Below are positions 32,690-40,930 of a DNA stretch of 64,000 nt, in pieces. The notes beneath the pieces were generated by a model. That model was not told the origin of the DNA. It saw only the letters and a program-made list of their open reading frames with translations, and made no database searches. Origin of the DNA: Micromonospora sp. MW-13 (GTDB lineage Bacteria; Actinomycetota; Actinomycetes; Mycobacteriales; Micromonosporaceae); contig NZ_QKKX01000011.1 in assembly GCF_003434305.1 (NCBI RefSeq), positions 62,001 to 126,000 on the forward strand, given 5' to 3'. Positions within the stretch are counted from its first letter, which is position 1. Each line of letters begins with the position of its first letter. The position numbers and the translations under genes were made by a program.

Positions 32690-34243
32690 TCAGCCCCGCC
32701 GCCACTTCTGGTTGGCGGTGCCGGCGCAGTCCCACAGTTGGAGCCGGGCGCCGTCGCCGCCGTTCCAGTCGACGATGTCGACGCACTTGTTGGCCTGCGG
32801 GTTGACCAGGTCACCGGCGGCGGACAGGACGAACTGCTGGGCGGGGTTGCCGCTGCAGTTGGCGATCTGGATCACCGCACCGTTGGCGGTGGACCCCCAG
32901 GCCACGTCCATGCACTTGTTGTTCTGGGTGTGCAGGGAACCGCCGGTGAGGGTCCACGCCTGGGCTCCGGTGCCGTTGCAGTTCCACATCTGCAGGGGCA
33001 CGCCGTCGGAGAAGTTCGAGTTCGGCACGTCGATGCACTTGTTGTTCCAGTTGCTGATCAGCCGGTCCCCGCCCCCGCCGCCGGCCGTGACCAGCGACAG
33101 CCCGTACGCGCCGAGGATCTCGTTGACCGGCTGGAACCAGGTGGTGCCGCCGGTGGAGCAGTTGCCGGAGCCGCCGGAGGTGACCCCCTGCGCCTGGTTG
33201 CCGCTGATCCACGCCCCGCCGGAGTCGCCGCCCTCGGCGCAGGCGTTGCTGCGGCTCAGGCCGGACACCGCGCCCTGGGCGTAGTTCACCGTCTCGTTGC
33301 GACCCAGGATGGTGCCGCACCGCCAGCCGGTGGTACGCCCGGAGCGGCAGACGGAGCTGCCGATCGCGGCGTCCTGCGAGCCTGCCACCGTGACGTTGCC
33401 GCCGGAGTAGTTGTTCACCCAGGGCCGTGGGGTCCAGTTGCTGTTGGTCCGCACCCAGCCGTAGTCGTTGCCGGGGAAGGACGAGCCGGCGAAGGTGCCC
33501 TGCGCGACGTTGTTGAAGCCGAGCGTCGGGCTGCCGGTGCCGCCGCAGTGCCCGGCCGTGACGAAGCCGCCGGCGACCGCGAAGCCGACCGAGCAGAGCG
33601 TGTTGCCGTTGATGACGTACTGGTCGCCGCCGCGGATGTCGTACAGCGGTCGGGGCGTGTCGGCGGACTCGACGATCCGGACGGCGTCGGCGGCGACGCC
33701 GCTGGTGCGCGCGAACGCGGTCGCCTCGGCGGTGGCGCCCGGCGCCACCGTCAGCACCACGCTGTTGCCGGTGACGTCGACGTGCCAGCCGCGGATCCGT
33801 TGCGGGTCCGCCCGGTCGGCGCGCCGGTCGAGGGCCCGCTTGACGGTGCCGAGCGTGCGCTCGCTGCGGGCGGCGACGGTGGCGTCGGCGCCCTCGGCGC
33901 GGACGACGGCGGCCAGCGCGGGGTCGGTGACCGCCACGGTCAGCCGCTGCCCGCCCGCCGGGATCCAGGCGCCGGCGAACGCCGCGCCGAGCTGGGCGCG
34001 CAGCCGCTTCTCGACCGGCGGGGCGGCGGCCTCGACGCGCAGCCGGGCGCCGACCTGCTCGGCGGTCAGCCCGAGGTCGCGGCGCATCGCCGTGACCAGT
34101 TCCGGGGATAGGTCGGCGACGCCCGTCGCGGCGGGGGCCGCGGGGGCGCCGGGGGTGTCGGCGGCGCGGGCCGCCAGTGGCGACGCGACGACGAGCAGGA
34201 GGGCTGCGGTGATGGTGCCGAACGCGCGTAGCTGTCGCGGCAT
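32690..34243 (-). CDS. Secreted S1 (streptogrisin/alpha-lytic-like) protease with ricin-type lectin
   Basis: A 517-residue preproenzyme with a signal peptide (about residues 1-27) and an alpha-lytic-type propeptide (about 45-195). The chymotrypsin-fold domain has triad His 232 (TAGHC), Asp 260 (GNDYG) and Ser 341 (GGDSGG). A C-terminal ricin-B domain (about 395-517) carries QAW, QQF and QKW repeats. A GGGAGG site precedes the ATG. Paired with the GH16 enzyme, it looks like a fungal-wall-lysing set in which the protease opens mannoprotein layers; that role is inferred from the pairing. An AGAGAGCGCTCTCT operator lies upstream. Confidence 0.92.
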   Translation of the reverse strand: MPRQLRAFGTITAALLLVVASPLAARAADTPGAPAAPAATGVADLSPELVTAMRRDLGLTAEQVGARLRVEAAAPPVEKRLRAQLGAAFAGAWIPAGGQRLTVAVTDPALAAVVRAEGADATVAARSERTLGTVKRALDRRADRADPQRIRGWHVDVTGNSVVLTVAPGATAEATAFARTSGVAADAVRIVESADTPRPLYDIRGGDQYVINGNTLCSVGFAVAGGFVTAGHCGGTGSPTLGFNNVAQGTFAGSSFPGNDYGWVRTNSNWTPRPWVNNYSGGNVTVAGSQDAAIGSSVCRSGRTTGWRCGTILGRNETVNYAQGAVSGLSRSNACAEGGDSGGAWISGNQAQGVTSGGSGNCSTGGTTWFQPVNEILGAYGLSLVTAGGGGGDRLISNWNNKCIDVPNSNFSDGVPLQMWNCNGTGAQAWTLTGGSLHTQNNKCMDVAWGSTANGAVIQIANCSGNPAQQFVLSAAGDLVNPQANKCVDIVDWNGGDGARLQLWDCAGTANQKWRRG

Positions 34244-34308
34244 GAAGATCCTCCCGAGGGGACGTACGGGCGGTCGCGGCGGTGCGACGCGGGGGGCGGG
34301 AAGGGCTG

Positions 34309-34322
34309 AGAGAGCGCTCTCT
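34309..34322. promoter_or_regulatory. LacI-type palindromic operator
   Basis: AGAGAGCGCTCTCT is a perfect 14-bp palindrome 66 nt upstream of the protease start. It resembles the CebR/CelR operator core GGGAGCGCTCCC in format and centre. It overlaps the predicted transcription start of the promoter at 34328-34356, which fits repression in the absence of an inducing oligosaccharide. The regulator is not in the window. Confidence 0.65.
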
Positions 34323-34327
34323 AACGA

Positions 34328-34356
34328 AGTCTGTCGATGTTAACGACTTCTGTCAA
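34328..34356 (-). promoter_or_regulatory. Promoter candidate of the protease-glucanase pair
   Basis: On the minus strand TTGACA (34356-34351) is followed after 17 nt by CAGACT (34333-34328). The area also holds an imperfect direct repeat, GACAGAAGTCGTTA and GACAGACTTCGTTA, 19 nt apart, which could be a second regulator site. The -10 match is only moderate. Confidence 0.5.
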
Positions 34357-34459
34357 GACTGTTACCAGTTGCCCGCCACGCCCGCCCACCCGCCGGCGGG
34401 CGGTCCGTCATCCCCGGGGCACGCTTGCGCCCGGGCCGGCCCGGCCCGACGCCCGGGGC

Positions 34460-35998
34460 CTACTCCGGGCCGCGGTGCGGCACCCGGCGGAGCGGCAGGG
34501 CCGGGGCTGCCCGGAGCAACGCCGCCGCGTCGGCGCCCGTCCGCATCACCGTGCGGTCGGGACGCACGAGCGCCGCCCGGGCCCCGCCGCGACCCAGCCA
34601 CCGCCCGAGGGCCGAGCCCGGCTCCACCGGCACGAGCACCACCCGTCGGCGCCGCGCCTCGGCGGCCACCTCCCCGGGGACCGGCCCGGCGACGAGCACC
34701 GCGAAGCGGGACCCGAGCACGTCGTCGAGGCGGCGGCCGTCGCCCAGGACCGGGTTCGGGCAGAGCCGACCGGCGCGGCTCCACGGCACCCAGCGCCGCC
34801 GGCGCAGGGCCGAGGGACGCAGGGCCGGCGTCGTGCTGTCCAGGACCCGCGCCCGCAGGCCCGGGACGTGGACCAGCCGGGGCGCGACGGCCCGGCGCAG
34901 CAGGTCGCCGACCTCGCCACCCCGGGTCATCGCCCGGCCGACGCCCACGGCGAGCCGGATCGACGCGGTCACGTGGGGCCTGCGCTCAGCCTCGTAGCTG
35001 TCCAGTGCGGCGTCGGGCAGGCCCCCGGCCAGCACCGAGGCCAGTTTCCAGGTGAGGTTGGCGGCGTCGCGCAGCCCGGCGCCCAGGCCCTGGCCGATGA
35101 ACGGCGGGGTGAGGTGGGCGGCGTCGCCGAGCAGGAACACGCCCCCGGCCCGCCACCGGTCGGCCACCTGGGCACGGAAGGTGTACTCCGCGCAGCGGAG
35201 CACCACGAGCGCCTCGAACGGCACGTCCCCCGTCCACGGCCGGACCAGCTCGCGCAGGGTCGCCGGGGTGGACACCGCCGCCGCCGTCTCGCCGGGCAGG
35301 AGGCGGAACTCCCAGCGGTGCCGGTGCGCCCCGACGCGCAGGTAGGTCGCGGCCCGGCGGGGGTCGCACACCTGGTGCACGCCCCCCCAGGCATCGATCG
35401 CGGCGTCGGTGTCGACGTCGACCACGAGCCAGCGCTGCGCGAAGCCGAAGTCGCGCATCCTCGACCCGACCTGCGTCCGGACGGTGCTGTTGGCGCCGTC
35501 GCAGCCGAGGACGTACCGCGCGCGCAGCGCCGCCCGCTCCCCCGACCCCCGGTCGGTCACCGCGACGGCCACCGCCCCGGCACCGTCGGCGCGAACCGCG
35601 GTGACCTCGACGCCGCCGCGCAGGGTGACCAGGGGATCATCGGCGACGGCGCGGCGCAGGATGGCCTCCAGCCGCGGCTGGTCGAACATGTTCGCCTGCG
35701 GGTGGCCGTGGATCCCGGCCGTCGTGCCGCGACTGAACTGCGCCAGGACGCGGTGGTCGGGGCCCAGCAACCGCAGCCCCTCGGCGGGCCGGGAGATCGC
35801 CGCGAACTGCTCGTGCACCCCCGCCCGGTGCAGGATCCGGCACACCTCGTCGTCGAGGTGGACCGCACGAGGCCGGGGGTAGACGGCCGGCCACCGGTCC
35901 AGCACGACGCAGCGGACACCGTGGACGGCGAGCAGCCGGGCCGCCGTCACCCCGGTCGGCCCGGCGCCCACGACGACGACGGGCCACGGATCCTCCAT
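34460..35998 (-). CDS. FAD-dependent aromatic hydroxylase (MhpA/PheA/TfdB type)
   Basis: A 512-residue group A flavoprotein monooxygenase. It has an N-terminal Rossmann motif VVVGAGPTGVTAARLLA (about residues 8-24), the DG motif YVLGCDGANS that contacts FAD and NADPH, and the second FAD motif LLGDAAHLTPPFIGQGLGAG. A C-terminal thioredoxin-like domain (about 400-512) is typical of phenol and 3-(3-hydroxyphenyl)propionate hydroxylases. The ATG at 35998 follows GAGGGGGACC. No catabolic partners such as a ring-cleavage dioxygenase are adjacent, so the substrate is unknown. Confidence 0.85.
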   Translation of the reverse strand: MEDPWPVVVVGAGPTGVTAARLLAVHGVRCVVLDRWPAVYPRPRAVHLDDEVCRILHRAGVHEQFAAISRPAEGLRLLGPDHRVLAQFSRGTTAGIHGHPQANMFDQPRLEAILRRAVADDPLVTLRGGVEVTAVRADGAGAVAVAVTDRGSGERAALRARYVLGCDGANSTVRTQVGSRMRDFGFAQRWLVVDVDTDAAIDAWGGVHQVCDPRRAATYLRVGAHRHRWEFRLLPGETAAAVSTPATLRELVRPWTGDVPFEALVVLRCAEYTFRAQVADRWRAGGVFLLGDAAHLTPPFIGQGLGAGLRDAANLTWKLASVLAGGLPDAALDSYEAERRPHVTASIRLAVGVGRAMTRGGEVGDLLRRAVAPRLVHVPGLRARVLDSTTPALRPSALRRRRWVPWSRAGRLCPNPVLGDGRRLDDVLGSRFAVLVAGPVPGEVAAEARRRRVVLVPVEPGSALGRWLGRGGARAALVRPDRTVMRTGADAAALLRAAPALPLRRVPHRGPE

Positions 35999-36083
35999 CG
36001 GTCCCCCTCGCCCGGCCCGCGCCACCCGGATACGGGCGGCCGGCGCGCCGGACCCGCCCGGTCCGACGGTACCGACCGCCCGG

Positions 36084-38717
36084 TCAGCCGGCGGTGACCA
36101 CCCGGTGCAGGCGGCGCGCCTCGGTCACCATCCGGGTCGTCCCGCTGCGGCCGGCCACCTCGGCCAGCCCCGCCACCTCGATCGCGACCCCGGTGCCCGT
36201 GGCGGTCTCGGCCGCCAGGGTCAGCAGGTCGGGCAGGCCCCGTGGCGGCGTGCGGGCGGCGAGCAGCGGCGGCAGCGCCGCGGCCAGCAGCCGCCACACG
36301 CTCAGCGGCGCCCCGGCCGTCGCCGCGTCGCGCAGCGGCTCGACCGCCCGGGTCAGCTTCACCACCTGCCCGGCGGCCAACTCGCCGAGCTGCCCGCCCA
36401 CCGCGGCGGCGTCGAGCCGGCCGGCGCCGGCCAGGGCGAGCAGGGCGTCCAGCGCGGCGACCCGGTCGGCGCCGTGGCGGGCCCCGAGGCCGTAGGCCAG
36501 CGCGAGGTCGACGGAGGCCCCGCCGGATCCGCCGCACTCGGCGAGCAGCGGCAGCGCCCGGGCACCGTCGCGGCGGTCCAGGTCCGCGGCGGCGGCCACG
36601 TCCGGCAGGAGGTGCGCGGCGACCACGCCCAGGTGGTGGGGCAGCACCGACGGCCACATCCGGGTCCAGCCGAAGTGGTCCGTCTGCATCGGGGCGGGGT
36701 CGGCGGTCAGCAGGCCGTACCGGTCGTCGTAGCCGTCCGGTGGGCGCAGCTCGACGGCGACGCGGCGGGCCGGGAGCTGGTCGTACTCCCAGTCGTAGCC
36801 GATCTTGCGGGCCCGGCGGGCGAGCGTGGTGACCCGGATGACGGGATCGGGCAGCCCGCCGCCGCGCAGCCAGGCGGCGAGCCGGTCACCGGCCGGGGTG
36901 CGCAGCGCCTCGGCCCGGCCGGCCAGCCCGTCGTCGACGGCGGTGGGCAGGCGCAGCAGCGCCTGGGTGAGGTCCCAGTGCCACGGCTCGCGGTCGCCGA
37001 GCGCGGCGAGCCGCTCCAGCAGGGCCAGCGGGTCGAGCGCGCCGTTGGCCGAGGTCGGCCTCGCGAGCAGGCCGGGGTGGCCCGGCTCGCCGAGGTGGTG
37101 GCCGACCTCCGCGACGCGGGCCCGCAGCAGGGCGTGCGGCGCCGGCACCCGGGAGTCGGTGCTGACCAGCTCCGGCTGCGACGGCGACCGGTTGGTGCGC
37201 CGCACGGCGGCCAGCAACGCGCTCCACCGGCTGCGGGGCTGGGCGGCCGGGGTGGGTCCGCCGGCGCCCTCCAGGACGTCGCCGACGAGGCCGCACAGGC
37301 AACACGGGTCCCAGCGGTGCTCGCTGGCCCAGGACCAGTGCCGGCGGCTCAGCACCGGGTCGAGCGCGGCGCGCACCCGGTCGCCGTCGGTCGCCGCGAG
37401 CCGGACCAGCCCGTCGAGGAGTCGGTCCAGCGGCTCGTCCCGGCTCTCCGTGCCGAGCAGCGCGGCGACCTCCTCAGCGAGCTCGTCGACGTCGGTGATC
37501 GGCGGCGGGGCGGCCGGGGGCGGGCCGGGGCGGGGCAGGTCGTCGCCGCGCGGGGCGGTGACCGTCGCGCCCGCGCCGGCGGCCGGGTCGAGGCCGTGGC
37601 GGGCGGCCAGGGCGGTGGCGCGCTCGCGCAGGTCGACGGCGGGATGCTCGGCGGCGACGGCGATCACCTCGGCGATCTCGGCGGCCCGGTCCCGGTGCCG
37701 GCGGGCGAGCCGGTCGAGCCAGGCGAGCTGGCCGCGCACCAGCGCCTTGTCCGGCCGCACCAGCACCTCGCGGGAGGTGTCGAGCACCGCGTCCAGCTCC
37801 AGGTCGGGCACCGCGCGCAGCGCCTTCTGCGCCGAGGTGGCGACGGCGCCGGGGGCGTCGGCGAGCAGTCGCAGGTAGTCGGTGGCGCGGGCGGCGACCT
37901 CGTCGGTGGTCGGCTGGAGCAGGTCGAGCAGCACGGTGAAGGCGCGCAGCGCCGCCGGCCGGTCGCCGCGCAGCAGCCGGCCGACCGCGCCGTCGAGCAG
38001 GGCGGCGCGGTCGACCAGCCCCTCGGCGGCGAGCTGGGCGAGCGCGGTCGGCAGGGCGTGCGGGCGGCGGTCCTTCCAGTCGGTGACGATCTCGTCGAAC
38101 ATCATCGGCGAGCCGAGACCGTCGACCTCGAACAGCCGGGGCAGCAGCGCCGGCAGGAACGGGTCGGCGCGTAGCCGGTCGAGCAGCGGCACGGGCGCGG
38201 CGCGCCCCGGCCGGTCGGGCCGCGACAGCGCGAGCACCCACAGCTCGACGAACCGGTCCCCGGGCGGCGGTTCGGCCTGCCCGGCGTGCAGCAGCGCGGC
38301 GATGAACCGCCAGTGCTCGACCTGGGTGTCGCGCTGGAGCTTCCCGGCCATCCGCAGGGCGAGGTCGGTGAGCCAGGTGATCCCGCGGTCCTCGGCGGCC
38401 CGCCGCACGAGAGCCGCGGCCCGCTCGCCGTCCACGGCGACGACGCGACGACTCAGGACGGGGGCCGCCTGGGCCGCACTGGGCAGGCAGCCGACCACGG
38501 CCACGGCCAGCGCGGTGCCCTTGCCGATACCCCACCAGGTGCTCCGCCGTGCCTTGAGCCAGTCGGTCAGCTCGGCGCCGACGGCGCGCCGCCGGTCCTC
38601 GGGCAACCCGGCCAGCGCGTCGACGATCAGCCCGGCCGATCCGGCGTCGATCAGGTCGAACAGGTCGCTGGTGCCACCGGCGGCCAGCTCCCACCGGCGC
38701 CGGACCGTGGTCTTCAC
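36084..38717 (-). CDS. DUF6493-like alpha-helical repeat protein
   Basis: An 877-residue protein, almost wholly alpha-helical and Leu/Ala-rich, with HEAT-like helix pairs (for example LPTALAQLAAEGLVDRAALL). It resembles actinomycete proteins annotated DUF6493. A Cys-rich spot RWDPCCLCGLVG occurs mid-protein and a conserved-looking KIGYDWEYDQLPARRVAVEL follows in the C-terminal third. There is no signal peptide and no enzymatic motif. Its GTG start overlaps the stop of the SWIM zinc-finger gene by 4 nt (GTGA), so the two form one translational unit. The biochemical role is unknown. Confidence 0.75.
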   Translation of the reverse strand: MKTTVRRRWELAAGGTSDLFDLIDAGSAGLIVDALAGLPEDRRRAVGAELTDWLKARRSTWWGIGKGTALAVAVVGCLPSAAQAAPVLSRRVVAVDGERAAALVRRAAEDRGITWLTDLALRMAGKLQRDTQVEHWRFIAALLHAGQAEPPPGDRFVELWVLALSRPDRPGRAAPVPLLDRLRADPFLPALLPRLFEVDGLGSPMMFDEIVTDWKDRRPHALPTALAQLAAEGLVDRAALLDGAVGRLLRGDRPAALRAFTVLLDLLQPTTDEVAARATDYLRLLADAPGAVATSAQKALRAVPDLELDAVLDTSREVLVRPDKALVRGQLAWLDRLARRHRDRAAEIAEVIAVAAEHPAVDLRERATALAARHGLDPAAGAGATVTAPRGDDLPRPGPPPAAPPPITDVDELAEEVAALLGTESRDEPLDRLLDGLVRLAATDGDRVRAALDPVLSRRHWSWASEHRWDPCCLCGLVGDVLEGAGGPTPAAQPRSRWSALLAAVRRTNRSPSQPELVSTDSRVPAPHALLRARVAEVGHHLGEPGHPGLLARPTSANGALDPLALLERLAALGDREPWHWDLTQALLRLPTAVDDGLAGRAEALRTPAGDRLAAWLRGGGLPDPVIRVTTLARRARKIGYDWEYDQLPARRVAVELRPPDGYDDRYGLLTADPAPMQTDHFGWTRMWPSVLPHHLGVVAAHLLPDVAAAADLDRRDGARALPLLAECGGSGGASVDLALAYGLGARHGADRVAALDALLALAGAGRLDAAAVGGQLGELAAGQVVKLTRAVEPLRDAATAGAPLSVWRLLAAALPPLLAARTPPRGLPDLLTLAAETATGTGVAIEVAGLAEVAGRSGTTRMVTEARRLHRVVTAG

Positions 38718-40048
38718 ACCCGCTCCCGCACGTCGGCGGTGGCCATCCGGGTGGCCAGCGCGTGCTTGCACGGCCCGCGCTGCCCGCGGTGCTTGGCCCA
38801 CCAGGGGCAGGTGCAGGTGAACCCGCCGTCGGGCAGCCGGCGGACCCGGTAGACCTCGTCGCCGCTGCGCACGGTGGCGCCGGCCTCGTCGGACGCGACG
38901 GCGCCGGCGTCGAGCAGCGCCCGCGCGCCGACCAGCCGCGGGTTGTCCCGTTCGGCCCGGCCCGCGTCGTACGGCATGACGCGGTGGAAGTACGCCGCCT
39001 CGGAGACGTCGTAGCCGACCCGCCCGGCGGTGCCGAGCTGCGCGAGGGCGCCCCGGACCCGGGCCGCGTCGATGCCGGCGGAGGCGGCCAGCGCGTCGAC
39101 GTCGACGGTCGGGTCCCAGGACAGCAGGGCGGAGATCAGCTCGGCGTCGTCGACGACGTCGTCGCCGGCCAGGGCGGTGAGGGCGGCGCCCTCGCCGGAG
39201 AACCCGCGGTAGGGCTCGGGGGACAGGGTCAGCGACAGCCGCAGGGCCCCGGTGTCGAGCTCCCAGGTGCTGGGCAGCGGCGCCGAGCCGGGCGTGGCGG
39301 TCGGGCCGTACACGCGCAGGGTCCGGGCGAAACGCAGCAGGCCGCGCAGGGCGGTCAGCCGGCCCGCGCCGGCGAGGCAGACCGCGCCGGGCACGGGCCG
39401 CGAGGTCAGCCGCAGGCCACGCCCGGCGGGCACCGCCCAGAGCACCGACCGGTCGTTCGACGTCGGCAGCCGGCGCAGGAACGCGGCGGCCTCGACCGCC
39501 GGGATCTCCGCCCGCGGCTCGAACGCCGCGGCCAGGACCTGCACCTCGGCGAAGCCGCGCAGCCAGCGCACCGGCAGCGGCACCTTCTTCTCCACCACCG
39601 CGCCGTCCATGGTGGAGACGGTCAGGTCGTCGGGGCCGACCGACAGGTGCAGCGGGTCGAGGCCGCCGACCCGGGCGAGCGACTGGCGCAGCGGGTTGTT
39701 GACGTCGACGTTGGTGGTGCCGTGCTCCACCACGTCGCCGTCGAGGCCCTCCGGCAGGGCGTCGAGGCGGGCGTAGACCCCGCAGCAGCCGGAGAACGAC
39801 TCGAACCGCAGCCGGTCCCGGCTGCCGGTGACGACCGGGTCGAGGCTCGCCGGGCTGACCGGCCGGTAGTAGCGGGTGCGGGCCACCTCGGCCACGGCGA
39901 GCAGCCCGACGGCGGCGGCCTGCGGCGTGGTGAGGAAGCCGGTGAAGAACCGGGGGTTCGGCGCCGGGCCGCCGCTGGTCTGCAACGCGAGGCCGGTACG
40001 GCTCAGCGCCGAGGACCCCAGGTACCGGTACGTCTGTTGGGCGTTCAC
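38714..40048 (-). CDS. SWIM zinc-finger protein
   Basis: A 444-residue protein whose C-terminus carries a SWIM zinc finger: CTCPWWAKHRGQRGP followed by CKHALA (CxCxnCxH). The N-terminal 350 residues are an uncharacterised mixed domain. SWIM fingers bind DNA or proteins. The GTG at 40048 lacks a Shine-Dalgarno site. A TATCGT hexamer (40062-40057, minus strand) ends 9 nt before it, suggesting a nearly leaderless transcript. It is coupled to the DUF6493-like gene. In enterobacteria a SWIM protein (YehQ) accompanies MoxR/VWA proteins; no such partners are seen here. Confidence 0.8.
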   Translation of the reverse strand: MNAQQTYRYLGSSALSRTGLALQTSGGPAPNPRFFTGFLTTPQAAAVGLLAVAEVARTRYYRPVSPASLDPVVTGSRDRLRFESFSGCCGVYARLDALPEGLDGDVVEHGTTNVDVNNPLRQSLARVGGLDPLHLSVGPDDLTVSTMDGAVVEKKVPLPVRWLRGFAEVQVLAAAFEPRAEIPAVEAAAFLRRLPTSNDRSVLWAVPAGRGLRLTSRPVPGAVCLAGAGRLTALRGLLRFARTLRVYGPTATPGSAPLPSTWELDTGALRLSLTLSPEPYRGFSGEGAALTALAGDDVVDDAELISALLSWDPTVDVDALAASAGIDAARVRGALAQLGTAGRVGYDVSEAAYFHRVMPYDAGRAERDNPRLVGARALLDAGAVASDEAGATVRSGDEVYRVRRLPDGGFTCTCPWWAKHRGQRGPCKHALATRMATADVRERV

Positions 40049-40264
40049 GGGCCCGGACGATACAAGATCGCTCCGACAGTTCTCGCCGGGCGGATCACGC
40101 GGATCGGTCGGCCTCGGCGTGGACAGCTGGCCGCCCGGCAGCGGGCCCTGGCCGCCGAGCCGGCCCTGCGCCGGACCGTCGTGATCGGGCACAGCACAAC
40201 CTGGCCGGATCGCCCCCGTCGGCGCGCCCTTGCACCCACGGCCGGCTTCGACACAGGCCCGGCG

Positions 40265-40339
40265 TGATCGTCTGCTGATTTGTGAGACGACACGCCGGGC
40301 GAGTTCTCCATGGACAGCAAACGATCATGGAGAGTCGCC
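40265..40339. repeat. Interleaved inverted repeats (extragenic palindrome or pseudoknot-forming)
   Basis: Arm A TGATCGTCTGCTG (40265-40277) pairs with CAGCAAACGATCA (40315-40327; one mismatch). Arms B, GGCGAGTTCTCCATG (40298-40312) and CATGGAGAGTCGCC (40326-40339; one bulge), enclose the right arm of A in their loop. Transcribed, this could form a pseudoknot; as DNA it may be a REP-like or MITE-like element. It lies in the 882-nt gap 40049-40930, where I found no gene that I can support. Confidence 0.6.
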
Positions 40340-40786
40340 CCCCACGAAGGGAGGGGCGGCGCTAGGGCGCGTGTCATCCAGCGCGATCGTGTGCGCTCGT
40401 ACGGCGCGTTAAGCGCTCGGCGGAAGGGGTCGGCTACAGGGCCGTCAGGTACAGTACGGGCCGACACGGCCAGCAGGCGGGCCAGCGCCACCGCGACGGC
40501 GGCCTCCCACCGCGGATTCCACCGCCCAGGCGGCTCGCCCGGCGGTATGCCGGGCCGCCCCTCTCGCAGAGCCTCCCATCCGAGCGGCGTCTGACGCGGG
40601 GAGGCATCGCCGGTGGCGGACCGCCTCTGGGTCCAGCCACACCGCCTGCCAGCGTCCGAAGTCTCCGACGCGGGTCGCTACCGGCCGCCCGCACCGGACA
40701 CACGCGAGACTAGGGCCGTCTCGCTCGTGAACAAGGTCATGCGAACTCCCGAGCCCTCACCCGCGAACGCGGTCTCAGCTCCCGAC

Positions 40787-40833
40787 GGCCCGATGAGGCA
40801 TCGGGCCACGGTATGAGGCATCCGATATATATT
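40787..40833 (+). promoter_or_regulatory. Hairpin, direct repeats and -10 upstream of the S8-like gene
   Basis: GGCCCGATG-agg-CATCGGGCC (40787-40807) is a perfect 9-bp hairpin. ATGAGGCATC occurs twice (40793-40802 and 40813-40822), 20 nt apart, and TATATT (40828-40833) follows as a possible -10. No matching -35 hexamer is seen, so an activator bound at the direct repeats is possible. The S8-like gene starts about 90 nt downstream. Confidence 0.45.
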
Positions 40834-40930
40834 CGTCTCCCTGGATGATGGGTAGGCTCGGCCCAGTCCGTTCGCGTCGTCTCCCCGGCGGCATCTGGCC
40901 CCGGAGACGGCCAGAGCACGGGAGGCCGGG

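Noticed and set aside
40340-40480. Possible insertion-sequence end (sequence around CGCGTGTCATCC)
   Set aside because: No transposase fragment, matching opposite end or target duplication could be found, so calling an IS would be a guess.
40445-40739. Minus-strand frame reading CVRCGRPVATRVGDFG and WLDPEAVRHRRC, resembling a small zinc-binding protein
   Set aside because: No start codon exists upstream of the Cys pair in that frame. The nearby ATG at 40741 is in another frame. It could be a frameshifted relic but the evidence is too thin for a feature.
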